Shown here: piece by piece, positions 17,236 through 28,960 of the stretch
Layout of the letters: every line of letters begins with the position of its first letter
How positions within the stretch are numbered: the stretch's first letter is position 1
Origin: Mastacembelus armatus
Taxonomy: Eukaryota > Chordata > Actinopteri > Synbranchiformes > Mastacembelidae
Reading direction: 5' to 3'
NCBI RefSeq assembly: GCF_900324485.2
Contig: NC_046655.1
Span: 15,621,757-15,685,756, forward strand
Length of the DNA: 64,000 bases
The notes under the pieces: generated by a model
What the model was told of the DNA's origin: nothing
Databases searched by the model: none
Seen by the model: the letters and a program-made list of their open reading frames with translations, nothing else
Made by a program: the position numbers and the translations under genes

Positions 17236-18257
17236 AGGAGCAGTAAGCAGGAGTCTAACTTTCACTTTATTATGTTATTAACATTTTGGATTCACTTCAT
17301 TTGGACTAAAACATGTATGAAGAAGTTGCAGGTGTAAATATACAACATTTAGTTATGGTTCTAAAGAGGTTGAGGTGTATTAGTGATCCAAACACAGAAC
17401 TGCAACTTGTTCATTTCACAGATAATAATTTGATATAACCTAAATAAGCTTCAGTATAATAATATAATATATATAATATTCACCCTATATGGGCATAATC
17501 AATCTATATTTATCCATCAATCAATTTTCTACTTTATTCACATCAAACCACAGTTGTGGATATTAAAAATGAGGTGATCATGTTTTCTCCATGGTTTAAT
17601 AAAATATACTCAGAAAATACAAAAGCATCATCACAAATACTACTACTGCTACTGCAGTATTACTAATTAAAAAGTGATGATGATAATCTTCAATGGTACA
17701 AGGGCTTTGGGCCACACCAGCAACTTACTGGATTTACCATCATTGGAACAGATGAGCAGAGAAACTGAACAGATCCATAAAAATATGTGTTTGTTTTAAA
17801 GACAAATAAATAGTTTGAAAGTGTCTTTGTGTAAAAGTAACTGAAGTAGAAAAACACACACGTGAAACACAGTCAGCATCAGCCACAGCAGCAACTTTTG
17901 AGTGTGTTTGCAGACATGAAACTAATCTCTATTTAAAAGCAAACACACACCAGGATCTGACTGTTTTTACTTGGAGTCTCTGACTAAACATCTTTTCTCA
18001 ACATCTCATTAGTTTAACTGGCGGTCGGATGTTTGTTAAAGGATTTATGAGAGAAATTACAAAGAAAAGTCACTCAGCGACGCCTCACACGGGAGCAGGT
18101 GTTGGAGGTTTCGAGGCTTCCCAACCAAAATTAAAAAACCTTTAATTCTTTATTTGACACCCACGTGAAGAGAAACTTGTTCTCCGTCGGGTCGATGGAG
18201 GTTTTCACCTCATCGCTCCCGGTAAATGTGAATTTTAGGCGTTTTTGTGCGAAGAGA

Positions 18258-18264
18258 AAACACA
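18258..18264 (+). promoter_or_regulatory. H1 box (H1-2 promoter)
   Basis: AAACACA, 145 nt before the ATG, mirrored copy of 12850-12856. Confidence 0.6.
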
Positions 18265-18408
18265 AGTGGCAGCGAGTTGCAGCAGCAGAGCGGGGCAGCA
18301 GGCGGGGTTGAGTCTCCACGGTTCTCATGGTGTGTTTAAGTTCCTGTGGGTGCGGGGAGCTCGGCATCAGTCTGACCGACTAGCGGACGCACTTAGTACG
18401 ACACAACG

Positions 18409-19047
18409 ATGGCAGAAGTCGCTCCAGAACCAGCCGCGGCCCCGGCAGCTCCCGCCAAGGCGGCGAAGAAGAAGTCGAGCAAGGCGAGCAAAAAGTCTGG
18501 ACCCGGCGCCAGCGAGCTGATCCTGAAAGCGGTGGCGGCTTCCAAGGAGCGGAAAGGCGTTTCTTACGTGGCTCTGAAGAAGGCGCTGGCATCTCAGGGC
18601 TACGATGTGGAGCACAACAGCACCCACATCCGTCGCGCCATCAAGACCCTGGTGGAGAAAGGCTCTCTGGTCCAGACCAAGGGCACCGGAGCCTCTGGCT
18701 CTTTCAAGGCGAGCAAGGCCGCCGAGAAGCCGAAGACAGTAGCGAAGAAGCCCGCCGCCAAGCCCAAGAAGCCGGCCGCGAAGAAAGCCACCGAGGCTAA
18801 GAAGCCGGCAGCCGCCAAGAAGCCCGCGGCCGCCAAGAAACCCAAAGCAGCCAAGACGACCCCGAAGAAGGCGAAGAAGCCCGCTGCCGCCAAGAAGCCG
18901 GCGGCTAAGAAGGCCGCCAAGAGCCCGAAGAAGGTGACCAAGAAAGCGGCTACTCCCAAGAAGGCTGCTAAGAAGGTGGCCAAGCCCAAAGCTTCCAAAG
19001 CCCCTAAAGCCAAGAAGGTGGCCGCCAAGAAGCCAGCCAAGAAGTAA
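18409..19047 (+). CDS. H1: linker histone H1 (copy 2)
   Basis: Linker histone, 212 residues, same protein as H1-1: Ala/Pro/Lys N-tail, winged-helix domain at about 32-104, and a Lys-rich tail with TPKK/SPKK sites at 151, 172 and 182. All overlapping antisense and shifted frames are also identical between the copies, so the coding DNA appears identical. Promoter, leader and 3' region are shared through the inverted arm. It stands divergent from H1-1 across 5.7 kb, with H3.2-2 about 1.5 kb downstream. Confidence 0.98.
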   Translation: MAEVAPEPAAAPAAPAKAAKKKSSKASKKSGPGASELILKAVAASKERKGVSYVALKKALASQGYDVEHNSTHIRRAIKTLVEKGSLVQTKGTGASGSFKASKAAEKPKTVAKKPAAKPKKPAAKKATEAKKPAAAKKPAAAKKPKAAKTTPKKAKKPAAAKKPAAKKAAKSPKKVTKKAATPKKAAKKVAKPKASKAPKAKKVAAKKPAKK

Positions 19048-19075
19048 ATGTGGGGCGACCTTTGACCCGTCAAAA

Positions 19076-19091
19076 GGCTCTTTTAAGAGCC
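19076..19091 (+). promoter_or_regulatory. histone mRNA 3' stem-loop (H1-2)
   Basis: GGCTCT-TTTA-AGAGCC, with the U7-binding element GAGAGCTGTGG at 19108-19118. Confidence 0.95.
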
Positions 19092-19871
19092 ACCCAAACG
19101 TTCAGCTGAGAGCTGTGGTTCCTTCCTGCTTTAGACAACTGAGTCGGTGTGTCTTTGTTTCTGGGTGCAGGGAAATTATCTGCTCATGACCTGGTTTATA
19201 GGAACCGACTCTGTTGTCCACATGTTTGATTCTGCTGCTCTCACACTTATGGCAGCTGGACTTTGGAGAACATTTGTTGTATATAAATACTTTAGTTTTA
19301 TATTTGTACATGTTTATTAGCCCACATCATTATTTTGTGGTCGCTGCTCTCAAACATTGAACCTGAAGTTCAGTCATTGAAGTTTTTTGCAGTAACGTTT
19401 TGAACATAATGTATATTTATAACTAATAATTTCTTCTGCTTTGTGATTGTTTTAAAATAAAAATGTATGTTTCCTACGACTGGTTACAGGAGAGTTATAC
19501 TTTCAACATCTGATATCATGGGTGATATAATATACATGATCATTATTATATATAGATTAGATATTAAGAGTATTTAGCATATCATACTGATTCAGAGACT
19601 ATTCAGGGACAGTCTGACTTACATACATGTACAATGTGTTTTACAACAGTTCCCTCATATCTGCTCAGTATCTTGATACAACAGCAGCTCAAGTTCAGTT
19701 CAGTTGTACTTTTTCTATATTTTCCTGGCTTTTTATTTTCAGACTGAAATGATCTGCAGGAAGAGATCAGGAATCAAATCATTAACCTTTTAAAAATGTT
19801 CTTTATTTATTCCTTTATTGTACTAAAACATCAAGAACACAAAGTATGAGAACTGTGATTTTCTTGTCTTA

Positions 19872-20370
19872 GTTTCAGAATATGTTTCTCATTGTTTGTT
19901 TTTGTTGTAATTACAGGTGATATCTATGAAATTATCTAGTTTATTACCTAGTTTATTAAAAATGCATTTGCTGCCTATTCAGTTAATTTGAAGTATAAAC
20001 TGCTGTTTGTCCATGAGCTGCCCTGAGCCCAGTTATTCCACTTTATGCAAAACATATTTAACAGTTTTTACTCAGTTCTGCATAAATCCAGTCATCACAG
20101 TTTAGAATCAGATTTGTACTGTGGTTTGCATCTACAGCAAAATAGTGTTTAAACTATTTAGAAATGACAGCAGATGTTTGTTTAGTGAGTCTGGTTTGCC
20201 ATGACACAAACTAAAGCCAGTACTTGTATATACAGTGAGCAGTTACTGTAGTATCCAGATACACAGTCTTGATATCTTTTCATATGTGTGGTCAACTTTT
20301 CATTAATTAAAACAGACTTTTGTCACAGGCCTGAAGTTCAGTCCTTTAAGATTTTTTTAAATTTCTTTGA
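19872..20370. other. junction between H1 arm and H3.2-2
   Basis: AT-rich, no gene. This is where an inverted copy of H2A would lie if the right half were a complete mirror of the left. I see no H2A remnant here. Confidence 0.5.
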
Positions 20371-20371
20371 T

Positions 20372-20448
20372 CCAATAGATGAACTGTTGATCACGTGGAT
20401 ACGTTGGACCAATCAGCATCGTCAGCCCTCCCGCTCTGGCTATATAAA
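20372..20448 (+). promoter_or_regulatory. H3.2-2 promoter: CCAAT boxes and TATA box
   Basis: CCAAT at 20372-20376 and 20409-20413, TATATAAA at 20441-20448, 69 nt before the ATG. The layout resembles the H3.2-1 promoter, but the sequence is unrelated up to the start codon. Confidence 0.8.
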
Positions 20449-20486
20449 GGTTACACTTCAACCAAATCCTCCGTCACTTTTCTTGA

Positions 20487-20927
<441 letters not shown>

Positions 20928-20955
20928 ACTCCCCCGCGCTCAGTCAGCACCCAAA

Positions 20956-20971
20956 GGCTCTTTTAAGAGCC
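20956..20971 (+). promoter_or_regulatory. histone mRNA 3' stem-loop (H3.2-2)
   Basis: GGCTCT-TTTA-AGAGCC, followed by AGCTGAGAACAG as in copy 1. Confidence 0.95.
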
Positions 20972-21497
20972 ACTCACTCAGCTGAGAACAGTTTCCCTTG
21001 TATTTCATGGACGCGACAGTTTTTAGTCTCATGTTTCAAAGCCTGAACATATAAGCGATGTTTTCCCTCCTGAAGGAAAGTACACTGAAAATTGGGTCCG
21101 TGTCTGACTCACCCGGAAACAAAACAGCCAAAGAAGAAAAAGCTGACCCCCAAAGATTTGATTTGATTGGGTGAAATGAGATGTCACTCAAATTGTAACC
21201 AATGAGAGTCTTAACAGCACTCTGGGTGTTTCCATTGAGAATTGTGTTTATGCTGTTAATATATTGATTAGTTGATTATAAATATAGTTTGTCTGGACAC
21301 TTGGTGTCAATAAACCAGTCCCCAACCTGGACATTTTTATTCCTGTTCACAAAGCTGATGTTTCAAACAGCTGCAGTGTCATATTTACTGTCAAGTTCAC
21401 CTCATCAAATGCTCCTGTCTCTCCCAGGCAGGTATTGCAGTAAAATGAGAAAGGTGGTGGTGAGGACAGGGACAGTGAAAGTACCAGTACACATTTT

Positions 21498-22202
21498 TAC
21501 CAGTTTTCAGTCCAACGTGTTTAACTGTTGACAGATATTTACACTATTAAACATTTTCAGTTGCTGCTTCCTGTAGCCCACCGGAAGTGAAGTGAATTAG
21601 TGATATGGATTTGACTTTTCCTTAACTGTTCTACTGCAGAGCAGGAACATTATTCCTGGTATTTCTTTTTTTAGTTTTCATTGTTTAGTTTGATGTGATT
21701 TACCTGAAGTTTTTATTTCCCACCTCATTCTGCCTGAACTGAAATACTAAAATACTTGGAATTGGAATTTATGTCCTAAACGTTTAGACAAATCTGTTTA
21801 GACAACGTTTGTCATATTTGGTTTAATGTTGATGTCAGATCCTGATACATTTGCTTTTCTTTCTGCTGGTTTGTCCACAAACTCGGGTAAAAGAGCAGAG
21901 TGTAAATACAGTTGTTGCAAACACTACGTGGGATCAATCAATGAAAATATCAGTTTATACCAGAAGTTTCTAATATGTGAGATTCAGAAACACATGTATA
22001 AAAAGCTGCACATTATGCACAAATGTGGATTTTGCCATATGTCAGAATCTATATGGACATATTTAAGATAATTTAACATTTTCAGGTTGTTCGTGTTCAA
22101 AGGAACCAAACACACTTTACATTACAGTTCACATTATTCTGTCACAACATAACATTAAACTTACAGCCGGAATCACACAAACAGACTTCATTAATACGAA
22201 AG
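21498..22202. other. short H3-H4 spacer
   Basis: AT-rich, no gene recognised. It is much shorter than the corresponding left spacer (5820-8384). Confidence 0.5.
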
Positions 22203-22233
22203 AATAAGGAAGAAGCTCTTGAGGCAGGTGGGT

Positions 22234-22249
22234 GGCTCTTAAAAGAGCC
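22234..22249 (-). promoter_or_regulatory. histone mRNA 3' stem-loop (H4-2)
   Basis: On the minus strand GGCTCT-TTTA-AGAGCC, with U7-binding element CTCAAGAGCTTC 10 nt further on. Confidence 0.95.
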
Positions 22250-22277
22250 TTTGGGTTGTTGTAAGTCAGGATCAGGT

Positions 22278-22631
<354 letters not shown>

Positions 22632-22655
22632 TCATTGTGAGCGTCGTTATTTCAA

Positions 22656-22672
22656 TCCAATCTGCGGACGTA
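22656..22672 (-). promoter_or_regulatory. H4-2 promoter: CCAAT and TACGTCCGCA element
   Basis: A CCAAT (plus strand orientation, 22657-22661) directly abuts the 10-mer TACGTCCGCA (minus strand, 22663-22672), which is shared with H4-1 at nearly the same distance from the ATG. CTATAG near 22681 is a poor TATA candidate. Confidence 0.5.
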
Positions 22673-22899
22673 TTTGAGGACTATAGTGGCAGTGGGCGGT
22701 GCCATTTCCTTTCTAAGTGAAACCGGTAACCCTGTGTTTTTACAATAAAACAGCTACTTCACTAAAATGGGTTTCATTTCTTTTATTTATCCACTAAACA
22801 ATTTCTGTCTTTTATCACATCAGGCTCTGGTCGAGCTCCATGATACAAGCACACACAGTTAAAGATGAAAAACACATGCAGCTGTAGTTATTCAAACTA

Positions 22900-23010
22900 T
22901 TGTGTCATTTTCAGTCAGTTTCTTTGGTGCTGGAGGTCTGAGGGGTCTTTCCTTCCTGCTGTCAGACTCTACAATGATCAGACTGACACTGTACATTTGT
23001 CATCGTTTGA
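22900..23010 (+). mobile_element. possible LINE 3' remnant
   Basis: The frame FGAGGLRGLSFLLSDSTMIR resembles the RGLSFLL-DSTR tail seen at the end of some fish LINE ORFs. Short and tentative. Confidence 0.3.
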
Positions 23011-23239
23011 ACAGTCTATTCACGTCGTCTTTGATGGAGAGGGGTGTGAGGGGTTGGGGGGTGTGGAGGTGTTTATCTATAGAATAAAAAAATAATTCCT
23101 AGTTAGAACATAGCTTAAAATAATATGCATTCCAAAAATATTCTAATCAAGACACATGCTGTAAAGTAATAAAACAGAATATGTAGTAGTTTATAGATAT
23201 ATAAACATCTTGTTTTTACTGCTTTTAATAAATCAACAC

Positions 23240-23317
23240 TAAACAGAATTCAGATGGAGCAAAATGCGGCAGCGAGGCTTCTAACAGGAACCGGTAGAAG
23301 AGAACACATCACGAGGG
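23240..23317 (+). mobile_element. LINE (L2/CR1-like) fragment, part 1
   Basis: The frame reads QMEQNAAARLLTGTGRREHI, the conserved QNAAARLLT block C-terminal to the reverse transcriptase of L2/CR1-like LINEs. It is cut by the SINE starting at about 23318 and resumes after it. Confidence 0.7.
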
Positions 23318-23605
23318 CAGTCGTGGCCTAATGGATAGGGAGTCGGACTTGTAACCTGAAAATTGCGGCAGGCAGGAATTGTCGGTGGCGCAGAGTTAAT
23401 AGCCAGCGCCCTGTCCACCTTCAATACCACAACTGAGGTGAGACCCCTGAGCAAGGCACCAGACCCCCCCAACTGCAAGTGGGCACCCACTGCTCCGGGT
23501 GTGTGTTCACTGCTGTATGAGTGTGTCTGTGCACTTTGGAATTAGGTTAAAATTCCGAGTATGGGTCACCATACATAGCCATATAAGTCACTTTCACTTA
23601 TGACT
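23318..23605 (+). mobile_element. tRNA-derived SINE inside LINE
   Basis: Starts GCAGTCGTGGCCTAATGGAT with an A-box-like TGGCCTAATGG, then AGTCGGACTTGTAACCTG and GGCAGGAATTGT. Further on come CACTGCTCCGGGTGTGTG, AATTCCGAGTATGGGTCACC and CACTTTCACTT, all hallmarks of an abundant teleost SINE. The B box appears to be lost between the CTG and GGCAGGAATTG motifs, so this copy is unlikely to be transcribed. A clear target-site duplication was not found. Confidence 0.75.
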
Positions 23606-23840
23606 TCAAGTCATACCCTGCAGTAGTCTTTGTCAATTTTAATATTTTAGAGCGTTACATAATCAGGCCCCTGAGTATATCACTGACCTCTTGACCCCTT
23701 ACGCTTTAAACCAAATAATTCGCTCCTCCAGTCAAAATCTCTTTATGGTCCCAAAAATCAGATTTAAATCCAGAGACCTGTTGTTTCAGGTTGTAGCTCC
23801 CAGACTCCTGAAAAAGGAAATTTTGTTGTTTTTACCTCAG
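23606..23840 (+). mobile_element. LINE (L2/CR1-like) fragment, part 2
   Basis: The frame reads FRALHNQAPEYITDLLTPY and later RSSSQNLFMVPKIRFKSRDL then FQVVAPRLL, the expected continuation of part 1 (KALNGLAPSYL...LLTPY...R-SR-KTRGDRAFSVVAP-LWN in relatives). About 30 codons expected between the parts are missing or decayed. Confidence 0.7.
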
Positions 23841-24039
23841 AAGTTTTAACTATGTGACAAAGACCTATGGTACAAATGCTCTAAACTCCTTTATACTTTG
23901 CAAATTATTAAAATAAAAGTGGATATAAAATATTCTCATCTAGAGAAAGTCAGGATATGTTTGTTAAATCACTTTATTTAAACACATTGCTGTAAACTCA
24001 CCTACATGGTCATTAATACTGTTAATTTATTACCATGGT

Positions 24040-24270
24040 TCTACTTTACCTTGCACTGCTATTGTACAAAGCTTATATTTTTATTTCTATATATATATCT
24101 ATAAATTATTTCCTCTATACATAGCACACATACTGAGTGTTTATATAATTTACAGCTCATTATTTTGACTTGGCATTCACTGTGGACACCAAAGAAAGAA
24201 TTTCACTGTACAGGGAAACATGATACTGTGAATGACACAAACACATTAAAGCTAATTTATGATTTCCAAC
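24040..24270 (+). mobile_element. possible LINE 3' untranslated tail
   Basis: CTTTACCTTGCACTGCTATTG and AAAGAATTTCACTGTACAGG then ACACATTAAAG resemble the 3' ends of fish LINEs. It may belong to the fragment at 23240-23840. Confidence 0.35.
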
Positions 24271-24526
24271 TTTTACCCCCATAACTTCTGTTCTAAGTGT
24301 TTCTGGAACTCAAAGTTTATTGATGTGTAGCTGTGGGATTGAGTTGAGCCAAAGCTGAAGTCAGTTCATGGTAAAGACATAATTGTAGCAACATGTATAT
24401 ATGAGGTTCTGTCCAAGTTGGTGATACAGTGAAAGTGCAGTAAGAGACTTAGTGACGCTGTGAATGTGAAGCCCGTTGTTGACAGGAAGACATGGAGGAA
24501 AGTTTGCTTCAGCAGAAACAGTGGGT

Positions 24527-24542
24527 GGCTCTTAAAAGAGCC
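24527..24542 (-). promoter_or_regulatory. histone mRNA 3' stem-loop (H2B-3)
   Basis: On the minus strand GGCTCT-TTTA-AGAGCC, 29 nt after the stop. The stretch between stop and stem-loop has CTGCTGCTGCTGTC in place of the TCCTCCTGTTTC of the other H2B genes. Confidence 0.95.
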
Positions 24543-24571
24543 TTTGGGTGGATGCTGACAGCAGCAGCAGT

Positions 24572-25096
<525 letters not shown>

Positions 25097-25184
25097 TCAG
25101 CACACGTGACTTCACCGTCACCCCAGACAGACTTGGTACAGAAAATACAGGATTACTTATTAAATGACTGATCGACTTTAATTT

Positions 25185-25490
25185 GATAATTCATTCTGGA
25201 CCTTTAGCACATTAACTTGATGTTAATGACACCTTTCAATATTTAATATTTAAAAAGATCACTTTTTATTTATCAGAGGACAGGTCTTCATAACTCCACA
25301 GACGTGTCTTAGTTTAGATAATACATTATTAATACATGATAATTCATTCTGGACCTTTAGCACATTAACTTGATGTTAATGACACCTTTCAATATTTAAT
25401 ATTTAAAAAGATCACTTTTTATTTATCAGAGGACAGGTCTTCATAACTCCACAGACGTGTCTTAGTTTAGATAATACATTATTAATACAT
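25185..25490. repeat. 153-bp perfect tandem duplication
   Basis: GATAATTCATTCTGGACC starts at 25185 and again at 25338; each copy ends with TTATTAATACAT. The left arm has the single version (about 2655-2805), so the duplication happened after the arms separated. The copies look identical by eye. Confidence 0.9.
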
Positions 25491-25496
25491 TACAGG

Positions 25497-25561
25497 GCTC
25501 CAGCTGATCCCTGTGACCCTGGTTAAGGAATAAAGTGGGAGTAGATAGTGGGTGGATGGAT
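25497..25561 (+). mobile_element. SINE 3'-tail remnant (mirrored)
   Basis: GGCTCCAGCTGATCCCTGTG and GGGTGGATGGAT match the 3' end of the SINE at 32246-32605. Mirror copy of 2581-2648. Confidence 0.55.
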
Positions 25562-25719
25562 AATACAATATCCACAGACAGATATAAGATTTGCATTTGT
25601 ACAGTCGAACAAGGAGAAACAGAAGTAGAGCTGTACATACATATTAGCAGTATTTCTTGTATAGAAGAATATGAAATATATTAACATATACATGCTAAAT
25701 ATACAACATTAACACAGGG

Positions 25720-26117
25720 ATAGACAGACAGATACTTTATTCATCAGTGAATAAGCTGTAATGACAAACATGAGTGAGATGGAGTTATCAGCTGCAAAGG
25801 GGTGAGTTTCTGTACCAACAGACAGACTATGGGACTGTGTACAGAGTCCATGTCTGAATATGTGGTTGCACTAGACACCAGGACCAAGTCCTAGTGCTAC
25901 AAAATGTTCTTTCCTGTACCTGCAATAAAACTGAGTGAAGACGGTATGAATGAAGTCCTGTGTCTTTCACTGTGGCAGCAGAACTGGATGAGTCTGTTGG
26001 AGAATGAGCTCTGCTGCCCCTCTACAGTCTGATGAAGTGAGGACAGTCCATGAAGACCAGTTTGTCCAATGTCCTTTTGTCTCTCAATGGCTCAAATGTC
26101 TCCATGTCACTGCTGAT
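25720..26117 (-). mobile_element. LINE 3'-end remnant (mirrored)
   Basis: Mirror copy of 2030-2425. It adds no independent insertion. Confidence 0.4.
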
Positions 26118-26237
26118 AATGTGACCAGCCTATTAATCTGACTGATGCCTTTTTTTTTTTTTTTTTTTAAACTCTAGCTGCCCCCCCCCACAAACAACAG
26201 ATATTAAGGAAAGTTTGCTTCAGCAGAAACAGTGGGT

Positions 26238-26253
26238 GGCTCTTAAAAGAGCC
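26238..26253 (-). promoter_or_regulatory. histone mRNA 3' stem-loop (H2B-4)
   Basis: On the minus strand GGCTCT-TTTA-AGAGCC, 28-29 nt after the stop. Confidence 0.95.
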
Positions 26254-26281
26254 TTTGGGTGGATGCTGAAACAGGAGGAGT

Positions 26282-26704
<423 letters not shown>

Positions 26705-26724
26705 TCAATCCCCCGTATGCTAAT

Positions 26725-26755
26725 AAAGCTGCGCTGTCGCGCTTCACCCATTGGC
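26725..26755 (-). promoter_or_regulatory. H2B-4 promoter: CCAAT box and octamer-like element
   Basis: On the minus strand CCAATGGGTGAAGCG, then ATTAGCATACGG, as in H2B-1. The shared sequence ends just beyond GCTCCGAC. Confidence 0.65.
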
Positions 26756-26768
26756 TGCTTGTCGGAGC

Positions 26769-28265
26769 GTCACGCGGAAGTGTCGCGACATATGGACGCG
26801 TGTACTTTAGTGCTGCAGATTAAAACAAATATTTCTTTTATGGATAAACTATAGTATACTACTATCTGAGGCTGCAACGATTATATTATTGTTTTGGCTA
26901 TTGAAAAAAACGTGTTTGCTTTGCTGTTTAATCTTTATTTACACAAGCTTGAAATTATTAATGTCTTTTAACTGGCACACACTTTGTTCATTTAGAAAAT
27001 GACAGATTTTGTCTAAATAACATGTAAATTTTAAGAAGTTATTATAAATTCTAAACAGAACTTGGAAGACACTTTTTCTTTTCAAATAAAATATTTTGGA
27101 CCAGTGTTTGAGTTCTCTCCTTGTTGCTGTAGAGCTGACTGGTCCGACTTACACTGTTAGTTAATGGCACCATCAAGTGGCAGAATAATAAAAAACAAAT
27201 TCCTCGTTTGTCACAAGCAAACAGCCACAGTTGAGTTTGTTTCAGTTTATTTCATAACTCTTCTGCATATGTTATGAACATTTTAACAAACAGGATTGTT
27301 TTCGTTAAAGACACAACATAACATTAACTGGATGAGGTTTAACATGTAATACACTTAAACCACTTATACACAAAGAACATCAGAAACTTTTGGCTTATTC
27401 AGACCATTTTGGCAGCAGTTGTTTTGGGGAACGGAGTCAGCAAAACATGGACGGAGGCAGCTCCACGGATGATTCACACCCACAGGCAGCAAAGTCCACA
27501 GATGCCACACAGAAAGGAAACTGCCTTCACTACTGTTGGCAGGACACAACATCCCTGGGAGGGTATGGATGTATTCAATCAAAACCATGCACTAAAAACA
27601 TTGCAGGTACAAACAGCCGCTTTTCAAGAAATACTGAAAAGTGTCAAAAATGCTGCAAAATGTGTATTTCTCAGAGACAAATGTGTGGACAATGAGCCTC
27701 AGTTTGTGCCTCTAAAGGGTTTTCATTGTTGTTGCTGCTGATTTTAGCAAAAGAAAACTTCAGTTTCTAAGTAATTTCTGACCTGAGGGTACAAAACTGT
27801 ATTCCTGCAGCTGTTCATTCAAACACTGTTTAACCCTCACTGGAAGCTTCACATTACTCAACACTCTTGTTCTGTGTCGCTTCAGAAACTATTTTTGCTT
27901 CATGCAGGATGAAAAATGAAAACATGCACATTATGGCCAAAACGTCATCAACATACTTCAGTGTCATTTGATCTGTGGATGGTTTTTGTAGTTTGAGTTA
28001 TGATGGTTAGTAACAGATATGCATGTGCAACTGAGATGCATCCTGTAAACAATTAAAAACGAATCTTTGGAGAACAATAGGCTCCAGCAGATCCCCGTGA
28101 CCCTGGTTAAGGATTGAGTGGGTATAGATAATGGATGGTTGGATCTTTGGAGAACAGGAGAACAGTTTCACCTGTTAGTGAGGAAACAAAGGCACAAACT
28201 GAAACACATGTCCCACGGTTGCATTTAACTAAAGACAGTCTGTATGATGAGCCTAAAAAATGAAG

Positions 28266-28266
<1 letters not shown>
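26769..28266. other. right flank of histone cluster, no gene
   Basis: No histone remnant. Frames of 70-110 codons at 27364-27741 overlap on both strands and show no domain I recognise. A SINE-tail remnant (GGCTCCAGCAGATCCCCGTG) lies at about 28080-28140. Confidence 0.5.

Positions 28267-28352
<86 letters not shown>
28267..28352. repeat. (TG)43 microsatellite
   Basis: Uninterrupted TG dinucleotide tract of 86 bp. Confidence 0.98.
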
Positions 28353-28354
<2 letters not shown>

Positions 28355-28739
28355 ACATGGAGAGCTAATGCAGGATAAGGCTGGACATGTCCGGTATACA
28401 CAGTTCAGGGGTAGCAGCTTCACGGTTACATGTAACACAGGATAGAAACAGTAAAACAGGAATTACTGTAAATTCTCAAATAGTAAGTTTTGCCTATAAC
28501 AGATTATTATATCCAGTGATTCCTACTTCTATATATTATATCTACTAACTAAAGTTAATGTCCATCCAGGAACAAAGCTCATCCAGACCAGTTAGCTGGG
28601 TTGTCCTTATGTTTTTCTGAAATGTTTTCTTTTCTCAACATCAGCTCGAGCAGATACCAGGGCACAAAGATCATGAGCTGACAAGGCACAAATCTCTGAT
28701 TAATTTCATGTTGTTAAGCTACTGCTAATCGAGTCCCGG

Positions 28740-28960
28740 TCTATCTCCAGAGTTGACACAAACTTTATGGCTCTTTGAACCAAATTTCATCACAATCTGT
28801 CTGATAGTTGTTGAGATGTTCACTCAAAACCAGAATCATGATGGCACTGGAAGAACAGTCAGAGGACCACCAAAGTCCCTGTGGGGGAAACATGTCTGTC
28901 TGTAAAACACATGGTACCAATCCCTCCAGTAGCTTGTGAGATTTTTCAGTCTGGACCTGG
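28740..28960 (+). repeat. dispersed fish repeat (unclassified)
   Basis: CCAAATTTCATCACAATCTG, GATAGTTGTTGAGATGTTCA and CAGAGGACCACCAAAGTC resemble a dispersed teleost repeat I have seen often in intergenic DNA. I cannot assign its class. Confidence 0.4.

Larger units (their letters stand above)
12955..18159. other. spacer between the two H1 genes
   Basis: About 5.2 kb without a gene, between divergent H1 promoters. It holds a 111-bp minisatellite (15245-15953) and a 10/11-bp minisatellite (16571-17235). A short TCCATCCATCCATC remnant (near 13658) looks like a SINE tail. The stretch at 14338-14425 (GGCCATTGCCCTGCTTG...) recalls a dispersed fish repeat but is too short to classify. The rest is AT-rich and unrecognised. 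Confidence 0.6.
18160..19871 (+). repeat. right inverted-repeat arm carrying H1
   Basis: Reverse complement of 11243-12954. The outer end is followed by unrelated DNA (19872-20370) in place of the H2A gene that flanks the left arm. Confidence 0.95.
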
